A stretch of 64,000 nucleotides of DNA. Source: Ornithodoros turicata (taxonomy: Eukaryota; Arthropoda; Arachnida; Ixodida; Argasidae). Positions 48,301 through 59,366 of the stretch are shown here, piece after piece; the stretch's first letter is position 1; each line of letters opens with the position of its first letter. The stretch lies in the NCBI RefSeq assembly GCF_037126465.1, contig NC_088206.1, positions 55,532,841 to 55,596,840 on the forward strand, in the 5' to 3' direction. The notes beneath the pieces are model-generated. The model had not been told where the DNA came from, searched no databases, and was given only the letters and a program-made list of their open reading frames with translations. The translations under genes were made by a program, and so were the position numbers.

Positions 48301-51300
48301 CCCACTGCGTGTAACAGGCTACCTCGGTCGACTTTTCCACGCTGGTCACACAGAAATAAGATAAACCTGCAATCGCGTTGCTAAACAGAAATGAAACCTG
48401 CCGCCATGAGCCAAGGAAGGCGCTGCAATATGCGAAGCGTAAGGCGTTGTTGCGTAAGAGCAGAAATAAATAAATACAGAAAAAACTACAATTCTGGATA
48501 CATAATGACTTCATTTGCTTCTCGAAAATAAAGAGTTGACTTGAATCCGATTCGTTTAATCAAATCCATATCACTGGCGTGAGGTGCCTGATGATGAGCC
48601 ATGAGAAACATAGCGGTGATACACAGTGCAAACTGACAAATTACAAAGTGCTTCGCGTGCTTCAGATACACTTTCAACGTTTCGAATATGGGCGGGCTTC
48701 TATATAGCCATGACGGCTTCAACCGGTTTCAACGACTTCAACACACAAACCCAACAAACTACAAAGCAGGCAAAACGTTCCCAGTATTTCAACAACGCGA
48801 AAAAGATAGTCCGTGCAACATTCGTGTGAAAGAACAGGCCTATTAATAAACAGTACAACAAAAATATATGAAATTGAAATAATGGCTTCATTTTTCTCGC
48901 GGAGGCAACTAGAATGCTAGGCGTCCCACACAGCAGCCAATGAGAAGTAGGAGCTACATTTTTGCGCGGAAGCACCTGGAAGAGTGAGTGACGCGGCAAT
49001 GATACCCCTCAGGATCTAGCGTGTTGTAGGTTCCGTTGGTCATGGACAGAGTTAGTGGACGAATTTCTGCTTTCTGCCCCCTAACCCCCTACCTGCCCTA
49101 AGCGGAGCGGAAAGGGCAAATGGCAAGTCACGTGAACCCGCGACGACATGAACGGAGGCCGTATACTAAGCTGCTATGCTCGGGCGGGGAAGCCAGGCGA
49201 GGAGGATGATGCAATGGCGGGACGAATGTTAAAGTTCATATGGCCCAAGTGGTCATAAAGCCCGAAAACTAGCAGGGAAGACTAGGAGTGACCTAGATAT
49301 TTTCTTTTCTCATATGCACGCGACAGAGAAGAAAAAGATAACTGAACTAAAAATATTATTAAAAGTACTGGAATGATGAAACATATTTTCAAGCAAATCA
49401 GATATAAATTTGACAAGAAGTAAAATACAAATAAATATGAATCCGTACAGCGTTCAATATTTCGCTCGGTACAGATAGGTAGGCTCTGTGCCTAATATTT
49501 TTACTGACCTTCTCTTGAATACTGCTATATGACACACAATAAGTAGCGCTTTTTCTGCGAAGGTAACCAAGCTGGGCACGGCAGTAGCGTAGCCAGAAAA
49601 AAAATATTTGTGGAGGAGTTCAGGAAGAAATTTGCATAGGAGAGAAATGCTTACTCCTCATTTCCCCCTCCCAGATGCGCTGCCAAATGTATGATTTCGG
49701 GAGGGGTTTGAACGTCGCAGATCATGCCTACGCATGGGACCGTTTTTTCCGCTCTAACCCCTCAGGACCATTTTTTCCGAGACCATTTGTTGCGTCACCA
49801 AATTTAGCGGAGCCATTTTTTCGGGGCCTTTTGACCAAATGGTGTTCCATCAAATGGGCGGACACCTTCGAATTGATTCGGTAACTGAACTCTTTGCGCT
49901 TGCATAGAAGAACAAAACATCTCGTCATGGGCACCGCTAGGCCCTTTTCCAAGTGAGGGGCAAGTCCTCAGTTTCCTTCCACTCTCTGAAGGACAGAAAA
50001 AGAAATTTCGGAGCCTAAATTTCCCAAATAGCGCTAAATAGGGTTAGTTTCGGAAGTGATCGGGAACGAGTCACGTGCGCAACTGTCAACCTGACTGCGT
50101 TCTCGTCCACAGCAGCGGCGTATCCCTCTCACTAGTCCCCGGCCGAGATCCTCATTCCATGTATTCAGTGTCACACCCCTTGTGAACGCACTCATTCAAC
50201 TTCCGATATAGATCGGTCTTACGCTCTTTATTTTTACAGAAAAAATACGTTGTCTTGGCAAATCAAACAGCTCCGTCCAAAAATTAAACTAGAAAGTTAT
50301 GGCTAAGGTCAATGGTATGTGGCCTTTGGCGCAAAATGCCAATAAACAGCCATGCAATGAACTTTGTAGAATTCGGAATCTTCCGAAAGAAAAAAAAAAA
50401 TTGAATTCTCGGGCACGAACATGGGTATTCAGGATGCAATAGTTATCGGAACTCCAAATCTAACGTACGGGCGCGTCGCACAATGCAGCATTAGTGCACG
50501 TGAGCAAAGAAAATCTGTGGTTTTCGAGCCATGTAACCATTTGGGCCTCCTGGACACCTTACCCTTCCCTGCTCATTTGACCCAAAAAGCTCAACAGGCC
50601 CAATTTTTTTTCGGCTTTTATGAACATTTGGACGTTCTGGTCACTTGGGCCCTATGCACACTCGGGCCATAAGAGATATAACCGATAACGATTACATAGG
50701 GTTGTCACGACCAGTGAGGCGCGTCAATGGTAGCGGGTAGGGTACCGCACCGCCGCGGTGAAACACCTAGTATACTAGTTGTTTTGAGAAATAGAAACGG
50801 AAACAACCGTTTCAGAACAGTTTTTGAATGTGACATCCTGAGGCGCTAGTTTGGAGCCAAACTCGATGCGCATCCATGTGGCAAGTCTTCATTCCGGTTT
50901 CCACTGGATTCGATGAGCTTCCCGCTTCTGTCGCATTCCTGTAAACGCGGCTCATGTGTTTCTCACGCTGTCGCTCGCAATACAGAGAGAGATCACGCAT
51001 ATCGTTACGGAACATAGCCATTACCGCCGATTAGCCTGCCGAACCTTTTCGTTCGAAATCGAGGAACCGGTATGAATTTCCGTTCCCGATCCTGCTACGA
51101 GCTCCAGTTTCGGGAATATACATTTTGTTTCCATTAACGTCACCTTGAATAAAGCCTAGTAGCGTGCAATGCAATAAAAAACAAAAACCATCCCTGACCA
51201 TAGCGGACGCATGTACAGGAGTTATGACACGGGCACAAACCATGGATTTGAATTTTTCAACGATGTTTCGACGATGTATTTCTATCCCGCTGTGTCAAAC

Positions 51301-51535
51301 TTTTGTTGACAGAGACGCTCATAGAGTACAAATATGGGGATATGTGGAAGAAATGGTTTCATTTATTACATGAGTGTCATACTATTCAGGTCTTCCTTCC
51401 GTTATCTATCGAACGAGTACGTCAGAACAAGAAAAGTTGTAGCTCATAGACTTTATGGAACACGCGCCTCCACTTTGGATTCGGACAACTGTAATCACGG
51501 TAATCACGTTACCACTACGATGACTCCATTCAAGG
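48301..51535. other. Intergenic between the LINE and the long-exon gene
   Basis: No gene found. About 49740-49860 and 50525-50680 are T-rich segments with recurring phrases of the type GACCATTTTTTCCG and CCATTTGGGCC, probably decayed repeats. 50815-50962 is part of a MITE. The 5' LTR expected for the gypsy element is not found here. Confidence 0.45.
50815..50962. repeat. Fragment of the GCCGCGTTTACA MITE family
   Basis: The segment AACTCGATGCGCATCCATGT and its end TTCTGTCGCATTCCTGTAAA, CGCGGCTCAT match the right half of the element at 55668-56125, in the same orientation. Only that end is present. Confidence 0.65.
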
Positions 51536-51541
51536 TTTATT
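51536..51541 (-). terminator. Polyadenylation signal of the long-exon gene
   Basis: On the minus strand AATAAA (plus TTTATT) lies about 10 nt after the stop codon at 51551-51553. Another AATAAA equivalent lies at 51362-51367. The first would leave an extremely short 3' UTR, so the second may be the one used. Confidence 0.4.
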
Positions 51542-51550
51542 ATTTGCGGC

Positions 51551-54500
51551 TTATGTAGACTTATCATTGTTAGGGTGGATACGACTACGACGAAGTGCGG
51601 AATCGGATAGCGTCTCTTTGAAGGAAACTGATCGCCTGCTTACTGTGCGACAGTTAGGCAAACTTCGCTTATGGTCCACTGAGTGTGGAGGGCACGAGAC
51701 AGCCTTAGCGACATTACTTAATGTCTGTACCGGCTCCATGGGACTCAGTGTCACGATGCTTGACACAGGAAAATATTCCGAGTGATCTTCAGGTGAACAC
51801 AGTCCAGAAGACAGGAGTTGTCCATGTAACGTCGAGTCCGACTCCTGTTGCCGGTGGAGGTTGTAGGGCGTAGTCTTGGAGACACCAGAGTCGCTGAGTG
51901 AGACCCTGGGATCCTGCGAGGTAGAAGCAACGGGCGTGGAAACCAACTCAGTGGGGAACGACACCCTCCGGGCTCTCTTTTGTTCTGATGAACCTGGGTT
52001 TGATCTTTTCTGGGTTTCAGATTTGGCTGCACTGCTTTGCGACAGTAAGACGGCGTTATACAATGATTCGAAACATGTCTCTTCTAAAACCGAAGCATGT
52101 CTTCTAGCTGGGTTAGCAGAACCGCTTCGTGAGGTTTGGAATCGAGTATGAGGGATTGAAGTGGGTATAGCGGCTACCGTTCCGCCGCCGTCCATCCCAG
52201 CGGGGACGGACAGCAGTGTCGCTGCGGACTCAGAGCTTCGTTCGGTTGGGACGTTGTGAAAGGAGGAACGTATCACTGGACCCATGTCTACTTTTTCCGG
52301 AGTGACAAGTGACTCTGTTATTAGTGACTTAACACGACCTCTTCCGTGCAGAGCAGAATGTTCTGTTTCCGTCACACTCGGGCTGTTCTGAGCCAGCAAG
52401 CAATCTGTCGGATTTAAGTAACTAAAATGTGTTCGAGAACCTTCAAGCCCTCGTTGTCCCCGATGTAATTCCATAATAGCTCTTAAAACTGGGTGCTGTC
52501 GCAGAACCAGATCTTGCAACTTCAGTGGCTTAATGGTGTCTCGCACATCGTGCATTGCGATGCGGAAGTGTGGCATGTAGAAGTTGGGCGTCGAATTTAA
52601 GGGTCGCATCTTGTCTAGGATGTAGAGAGTTTCATCAAGTATACTTGGGGGCTGCACCGGCGACAGATTTCGGCGTTCTCGGTAGTAATGCCGGTTACCC
52701 AGTGCCAAGAGTTCCATAAATGGCGCACGAAACGCTTTTCCAGAAACGCGTCCTAAAGTCTGTCCCTGCTGGTGCTTGCTACAGTGACCGGAAATGGTTT
52801 CCTGTGCTTGAGTATGGACACTGCAGATGCTACCATTGCCTGAAATGCGTCGTTCTTTATCACTCGTCGAAGCATCGACATCTCCCAGCATGTTGGCTGA
52901 CTCGCGCAGCCCAGCATCGTTTTTTCCTTCCTGGTGCTCTGCTGAACGCCCTTTGTCTGAAGACACTGGAGAATGAGACTTGTCGAGCTCGATATCGGGA
53001 CATAAGTCAGATTCAGAACGCGACGACATGATCGACACTGCTACCAAGTTTGAAGGATCGTCTCCATCTGCATCACAGGACGATGGCTCTGAAGAGACCC
53101 TCATTTCTTCCTTGGAACTTCCTTCCATTATTTCTTTATTGCTTGCCTCCCTGACGCTGCTCTCGCACACAATAAACGAAGGGAGAGCTCTAATCGCTAT
53201 TGGCCTCAATGTCGTGGCAGGCCTGGTCTCCAATAGTGCCTCGTGGGTGTTGGTAGGTTTTGTTTCATTAATTCGTCGATTGTGGATCGCAATTTCATTA
53301 GAAAGTAACTTAGTAGCTGGACACAGTGCGTCGACAAATGTCCTCGCTGCATCGCTTTGGCACTGCGGGCTTGGAGAGAGTTCTGTCGTGGATCGCCGCG
53401 CTCTCCGACTCGGTGTGTTGCGCCATTCCTGGGACATTCCATCATCTTTAGCAGAACATCGTTCAAATCCAGCATTGTCAGAAGCGCTAAGACGGCAGGA
53501 CGATATTTCTTCCGTCGATGCCCGGTTGATATCTAATGAGACGAAGTCGAAACCAGATGACATGAGCTCAGGTAGTGTTGTATAGCTATCTCCCGTGACA
53601 GGCCGATCTTCCGGTGAGAACACATCCTGTGGCAGGCATGATGGTATCAAGGTGCTATCTATTAAATGAATATTTGGGCCTGCCATTTTTGTCGTCAAGT
53701 TTGGACTGCTAGGTTCTGACTTAATATGCGGGGTTAGGTTTACATGTTTGATGTCTGAGGGCTGCAAAATCTGTTCTCTTGCCGGACACGTACCTGTAAC
53801 AGTCGGGTGACTGTCCTCAACATTTCTTGGTGGAAGGAACGATGGTTCACTAATTATTCTGCTGCCCCATTTAGTCATGGTTAATTGAAGTTGTTCCTTT
53901 AGTTTCTGTTCCGTGCGCCCTGGTTCATATTGGCTACCATGCAGCACTTCAGTTTCCATTTCTTCACCTCCTGACGTATTGGTTACACCATGCTCGTTCC
54001 CTGTTTCTCCTATCACTGCACTTTGTCCACCAATTGTGTCTGATTGACCAGAAGCAACATCCACAAAGTTCGCCTGGCAACAAGTACCAGGAGGTAATGT
54101 CCAGGACACGGATATGTCGGAGGGTTTTGAAGGATAGGAGTTTATGCCTGAAGATTCTCCGTAGGACGATTTTGTATTCGGAGATGTTCCAAATGGTGCT
54201 GTGCTTGCGTAATACTTCAAGTCGCGGTATGTGACTATCAAAGAGGGCATTTTCTGTGATGTTGACCTGTCCGTTGGTACACATTCCTCGGACACTGCAT
54301 AATTATCACCAGGTTCCTGCGGAGGAGGCGTTTGGATTGTTATGCCCGTTGCACGCGAAGTTGCTTTGTTGTGTCTAATTGATCCCGAGAAGACGTCGGG
54401 ATCTTTCGTTGAAGATTCTATGCTTTCACGCTCGTGGTTTACACACGAGTCTTCCACTGCAGCCCCTTGTGACGCAAATGCAGTTTTCCCAGCTGTTATA

Positions 54501-55079
54501 ACCGACTTTATGGGTTCCACATTCACCAGGACATCTCGTGCAAGGAGGAGGTCCTTCAATTCTTTGGGATATGAGATATGCCTCGAGGATGGCAGCTTCG
54601 ATGTTGGGGGCTCATCTTGATTGCGGTTTCTTCCTCTGTTTATCTTTCTGTGGCTGGTACGTCGCCGTTTGTACCTTAGTGACGATCTGGTGTCGTCGAC
54701 CGAACGCGCAAGGGGTGTAGTCGGCCTTTGATGAATAGGGGCAATACAGGTTTTCTTCTCGAGCAACGTTGAGCAGTCGTCAAAAACAAAGGTACTATTT
54801 GCTTCGTTGTTAGCCTGGGTGTCCTTAGAATACCGGATGTACCGTGGTGGATGCTTAGGAATTCTGGCGTAACCCCAAGAGGCATGTTCCCCGTACTTTT
54901 GGTAATAACGCTGTCGAGGGTCAATGCTGCTCTGAAAGGCAGAAGACGTGCGAGGGCGGTGTTGGGTGAAAGATACGGACGAGCCAGTATCTGGACGCCA
55001 CTCCAAGAAGTCTGTTGAAGCATCCACAGTGTCTCTAGGCCCGACACAGGATTCCTTCTCCTTCGTTGCGCGTGATAGC
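51551..55079 (-). CDS. Long single exon of an unknown gene, about 1175 codons, TAA stop
   Basis: Function not recognised. The exon starts after an acceptor CTTGCAG (AG at 55081-55080) with one base finishing a codon, then LSRATKEKESCVGPRDTVDA, and stays open for over 1170 codons to the stop at 51551-51553. There is no ATG near the beginning, so coding starts in an upstream exon. The protein is Ser/Thr/Pro-rich, probably disordered, with a basic patch (RRRTSHRKINRGRNRN, about residue 125, counted from 55027). A more ordered segment lies at about 800-890 (NRHYYRERRNLSP, LDETLYILDKMRPL, RHPVLRAIMELHRG-like). Near the end are KRARRVSF (1017-1024) and RRSVSF (1131-1136), which fit PP1-docking RVxF motifs. 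An open frame this long with no repeats is strong evidence of a real, constrained gene. The likely upstream exon is 56297-56556. Confidence 0.75.
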
Positions 55080-56263
55080 CTGCAAGTACGAAACGTTACC
55101 GATTCAGGGTAAGAATTTGCTAATTCAATTGTCTTCAGTTATAGGCGAGGTATATGACAAACAGAGAAATGCGTTTCCCCACCAAATAAACCTCTACGTC
55201 AATAAACAAATAAACGTCATCATGACGTTGGTAGACAGACTGAAACCGGAACAGATCGGAAGGGGAGAGCTGGGTTCCACGAATGGGGATTTGTTCGCTG
55301 CCTCCTATTGACAGAAAAGTAGGACCGAAGGTCACGTCCCTTTCAGAGACCATCGTAATCCCCTCAAGACCGTGGCTTTTGGGCGCGACCTTGTTCGCCA
55401 CTAGCTTTGAACGTAGTTCAACTCTATCAAATCCGTGGCGCTGTGGAACACTATGACGTCATTTGTTTACAAACAGTTAGAGGTCTATAGTGATTGAGTG
55501 TGTACACACATCCGGGAATGATATCCTGCAAATCTACTGGATATGGGATGTTTCATTCTCAAAAAGCCTTATGCGCTCACTCCGAGTTATTTTCCTTGTT
55601 CTCTTTTCTCGCTGTTCTTTCACCTTATCAGACATTGGGGGATGTGCGTTAAACTTGTAGTCTTTCTAGCCGCGTTTACATGAATGTGACAGAGGCGCAT
55701 CGACTCGACTTGTCGCATTGAATACGCTCCTGTAAACGGCCAATTCGCTAGGATAGCGCATCGAATTCAATCCGCCTGACAGACGTGGCTCAAGACGGTC
55801 GATGCGCATTGAAGACGTACATGTAAACAGAAAATGTGCATCGAAACCAGAAGGAGGATTATGGGAACACGTTTGCTGCGAGACGAAGAGGAAGTTCACG
55901 TGGATGCGGGGTAGATTTCGTGTTCGAAAAAGAAGATGTTGTGAAATGCGTGCAGATATGGGAGGTATGGTATGGCAGTGCAGAGCTCGAAATTTTTCAT
56001 GTGACAACGCGGGCGCAAGTTTCGAGCCGAATTCGATGCGCATCCACGTAAACGGTGGCGCATCGTCTTCACTTTGGTTTCAGCTCGAGTCGATGCGCTT
56101 CTGTCGCATTCGTATGAACGCGGCTTCTGTCTTATATATCGAAAGCACAGTGGCAGTTCCACTGAAGGGGACTGACGCCCCATCCACAAACATCTAGAAC
56201 TCAACTCTCACTGTAATTTCACTATCCATAAATGTGTTTAGACAGTAATGAACGCACTCCCGA
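55080..56263 (-). other. Probable intron of the long-exon gene
   Basis: 1.2 kb containing one complete MITE (55668-56125). No coding sequence was recognised in it. Confidence 0.5.
55668..56125. mobile_element. 458-bp MITE with AGCCGCGTT ends
   Basis: Both ends read inward AGCCGCGTTTACATGAATGT / AGCCGCGTTCATACGAATGC and then GCGCATCGACTCGA: inverted repeats of about 40 bp, about 85 percent identical. Internal blocks with GATGCGCAT repeat the theme several times. A related fragment is at 50815-50962. Target duplication is unclear (possibly TCT). No protein. Confidence 0.8.
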
Positions 56264-56556
56264 TCATGTTCCCATATTCCACCAAAGTACGGTTGTAGTC
56301 GTACGATTCGTCAGTTTTTGCCAGAGCCAGCACACATTTGCACACTGGGGACACCAGTCGACTTCCAATGTGGCCTCCAAATCTATCTTATTCCATCTCA
56401 GATTCTTTTTAGCTCTGGTATCTTTCTCAGATCTTAGTGGAAAGTTGCAGTAGGCATACCGTCTATATGAGTAAGCTGCTCCGATGACCAGCAATGTTAG
56501 AAGAAGTACCAGTGTTGGTAAGGTGCCGAAAAGAACGTTTGCCCGAGATGGTTTGC
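56264..56556 (-). CDS. Exon with a transmembrane segment, probably upstream of the long exon
   Basis: The acceptor TATGTTGCAG opens the exon at 56556. The frame reads KPSRANVLFGTLP, then a hydrophobic stretch LVLLLTLLVIGAAYS, then a strongly basic run (YSYRRY, RSEKDTRAKKNLRW). This is the pattern of a type I membrane helix with a stop-transfer signal. Cysteine-tryptophan motifs follow (WCPQCANVCWLW). If the frame runs on it stops at 56264. Alternatively a donor TG|GTGGAA at about 56297 leaves two bases that match the one-base phase of the exon at 55079, joining them. The joined protein would be a single-pass receptor-like molecule with a long tail. No named family was recognised. Confidence 0.5.
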
Positions 56557-56674
56557 CTGCAACATAAAGGGGCTCGTCAATAAAGTGTGCATTTGCAACC
56601 TCGTTATCTATGCCTTTTATGATTCTGATTTAGATAAATTGGAATCGCAAAAGGCGGATCGGAAGTCCGAAAAT

Positions 56675-56763
56675 ATGACTAAGTTAGTGATTAAATATGT
56701 CCCGGAAGAAGAACAGTCTCTGTTCGAAATATCGGCGGCTCTCGTCCTGAAGCACTTCCCTTC
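56675..56763 (+). CDS. Candidate first coding exon, unknown protein
   Basis: ATG in the context AAAATATGA starts MTKLVIKYVPEEEQSLFEIS, then AALVLKHFP, ending at a good donor TTC|GTAAGT. The composition looks coding (acidic and amphipathic). It sits in what could be an intron of the minus-strand membrane-protein gene. No downstream exon could be linked, and no family was recognised. Confidence 0.4.
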
Positions 56764-57012
56764 GTAAGTTGGTGAACGAATGCTGCAGTAGGCGACGATG
56801 ACGACACGTAAACCGTGTGCGCACCTTCCAAACCGCCCGTTCAAAGGTCCAAACCTGTTCCACCTGTTCCTGTTCCAGCGTACGGTAGCCTTTTTTACAT
56901 ATACATCACTGCAAGTTATAGACTGAGAAGATACCCGAAGCTGCGCTCTTGAACTGGCTGGTTCGTTCGACAGCAAACGATGGGAGACGCAGGGAAGTTT
57001 ACGCTGGCTAAA

Positions 57013-57439
57013 GGCCAGTTCCCATGTACAGCGCTTCGCTTTATAGCGCTAGAAAATAGCGCTGAAAATCTGGCGCTATTTTTCCGGTTGCCGTTCTCAC
57101 ATACTACCGAGCACAGAGCGCTATCCTGCTGCAGTCACGGGATATCTCGTTGAGACGTGATGCACCGGTACCGCCGTGATTGTTTATTGTCCGCGCCCAT
57201 GTCCATTCTTGCTGCTTCGAGTGATCGGAAGCAAAACAAACCCCAGCTTCCGCGACGTCACGGCTGAAAGACGCTCACGATTGGTTAACAGACTCACCGC
57301 TCAATATAGCGCTAGAAAAGTTGAACGGGGCTCTACATCGACAAGAGTGGTTTTATAGCGGTTCGCAGCAATGCGAGGAGGAAAATATAGCGCAATTTTC
57401 TAGAGCTATGTATCAAAGCGCTATATGTGGGAACTGGCC
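57013..57439. mobile_element. MITE with GGCCAGTTCCCA ends and internal AGCGCTA repeats
   Basis: Inverted ends GGCCAGTTCCCA (57013-57024) and TGGGAACTGGCC (57428-57439). The phrase TATAGCGCTAGAAAA recurs at about 57041, 57306 and, inverted, 57388. The middle (57150-57300) is different sequence. No coding frame. Confidence 0.75.
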
Positions 57440-57891
57440 GGAAATAATCGAGCCTGAAAGTTTAAGATGAAGATGATCCTGATTCGGGAAGAAACATGGT
57501 CGTTCATTGCGGATATGCGGTACCGAAAAACCCTTCCGCGTCTTGGACTGCAGGAGGTCGAAAAGCACAGAGCACTATTTGCACAGGGGTGGCATCCAGT
57601 GTATTACTCCGTAGACGAAAGCGTGCTGGGCGAACGCAATGCATCCTGGACAGGTCCTGGTCGCACGTCACAGCAAACGTCAAGGCACACGTGACCTTAA
57701 AGATGGCGGCGCCCGTGATCGGCGGCCAAACCGTTTGTAAACAATGCGGTTGTTTCTGCGCAACGCTTTGGGTGTCTTTCGATCACGGTTATTATTTTTA
57801 CCCGATAATCTCGCAGTAAAACGCGCAGTTTTGCACATAAGGCCTCGTATTGTTGACGACTTCTAAAGATGTGATGACGACCGCGCGTTAA

Positions 57892-58493
57892 AGGGACCAT
57901 GAAATGATTTTCGCGAATTCCGAGTATTCTGCAGGAAACCGTTCTCATGATCTCACTATCGTACACACATCGACTTTTTACTGTATTCAGTACAACGGGA
58001 GGCGCAGTTATCAGACAAAAATAGCAAGGCGTGACCGCTGGATATATGCCTTCGAAGCGGGCGTACGTCATCGCCATCCAATTCTCTCATCCAACTGTGA
58101 ACGACGAGGAGGACACCCCGCGGGACCATGTGGGTGCATGGTTTCGGTTAGGACAACAACGACGTTGTAATGTTGTACATTTCTCGTAGGATTCTGTGTC
58201 AACGGTTAGATACAATCTTGTCTCCAGGTCAAATTAAAACATATTTCGTGGCGAAGTATGCAAGCTTGTTTGCAAATTTTGCAGTTTGCTCGCAAAAGCC
58301 TGTTCGCGAATCGGCAACATGTTCTGTGTATGATGTCACGGCCAGATCGCCTCGGAGGCCGGCCGTAGCAGCTGCTGTTTACGCCCGTGGTTAATAGATT
58401 ATATTCGCTATTTGAACCATTTTCAACTTGATATTTCACAGAGTACAAATTAAAAATGATCGTGGGCTTGTCAAATATCCTTTCATGGTCCCT
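57892..58493. mobile_element. 602-bp TTAA-flanked MITE (piggyBac-like)
   Basis: Ends AGGGACCATGAAA and TTTCATGGTCCCT are exact inverted repeats of 13 bp, flanked by TTAA on both sides (57888-57891, 58494-58497). TTAA target duplication is the mark of piggyBac and a few other superfamilies. There is no transposase inside; the longest frames are short. Confidence 0.85.
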
Positions 58494-59366
58494 TTAAGAC
58501 TCACTGAGCCGATGCGTTAAGGCGGTGCATCACCCCTCGCGCGCCTATGGGAATCCCCATACATTTTCCAACTCGTCTAGCGCCGTCAATAACTGGTCGA
58601 TTTGCACCGAGTTTCTTTTGAATGAAAGAGTGAACGAATATCTAGTACTTAATGTTTATGGATTTTTGATATGTGTCTCAGAAAATTTTGTGCCGGCGTC
58701 GAAAGACTCGGAGCCTACCATCTTTGAAGTTCTCGGTCGCTCACAAAATAACTAGAGCGAAAATCACAAATCTAAAATCATTAAGTACTAGAAAAATATG
58801 TCAAGAACGAACACGGCAAAAAGATTTCATCTATGTTAAGGCGTTGACCTGACACGAGTTTTCGCCGGGTATGGTCAGCCGTGTATTTTAGTCTCGGAAT
58901 AGGCAGCGCAGTGCTGCCATCTCCCATGGAGGGTATCGTCACAAGACAACAATTTGAGCGCTGGAAACGCTATACCGCTGCACGTGCAGGTCGACGACGA
59001 GGCCGACGTTGACTGTGACGCAGCAGCACAAGCACACGCAGCCGCAAATACGTGTACGGACTATACTATACATGAGCTGTTCATTCATCGATGTTTATTT
59101 TCTCGGGGGGGGGGGGGGAGGGCATGAACGTGGCATGTCCTTCCTCCATATAACGCCGGGACGATCGCGTTTAGCCTCACTTCATTGGAAATTATGTATT
59201 AAAAACAGGAATACAAGACGAAATTGCAAAACGTTCCATTGCACGCTTGCGGACATGGAAATAATTCATGAGTGCAGAACAGGGTTGCGCACTGAGATCA
59301 CACTGGAGATCACTGAGATCATACTAAGTCACTAAGTCACTGAGATCACACAAAGTCGTGTTGCAG

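Noticed and set aside
57712..57819. Frame starting MAAPVIGGQT after AAGATGGCGGC
   Set aside because: A good start context but only 36 codons, no donor and no family match; such ATGGCGGC pieces recur in repeats of this kind of genome.
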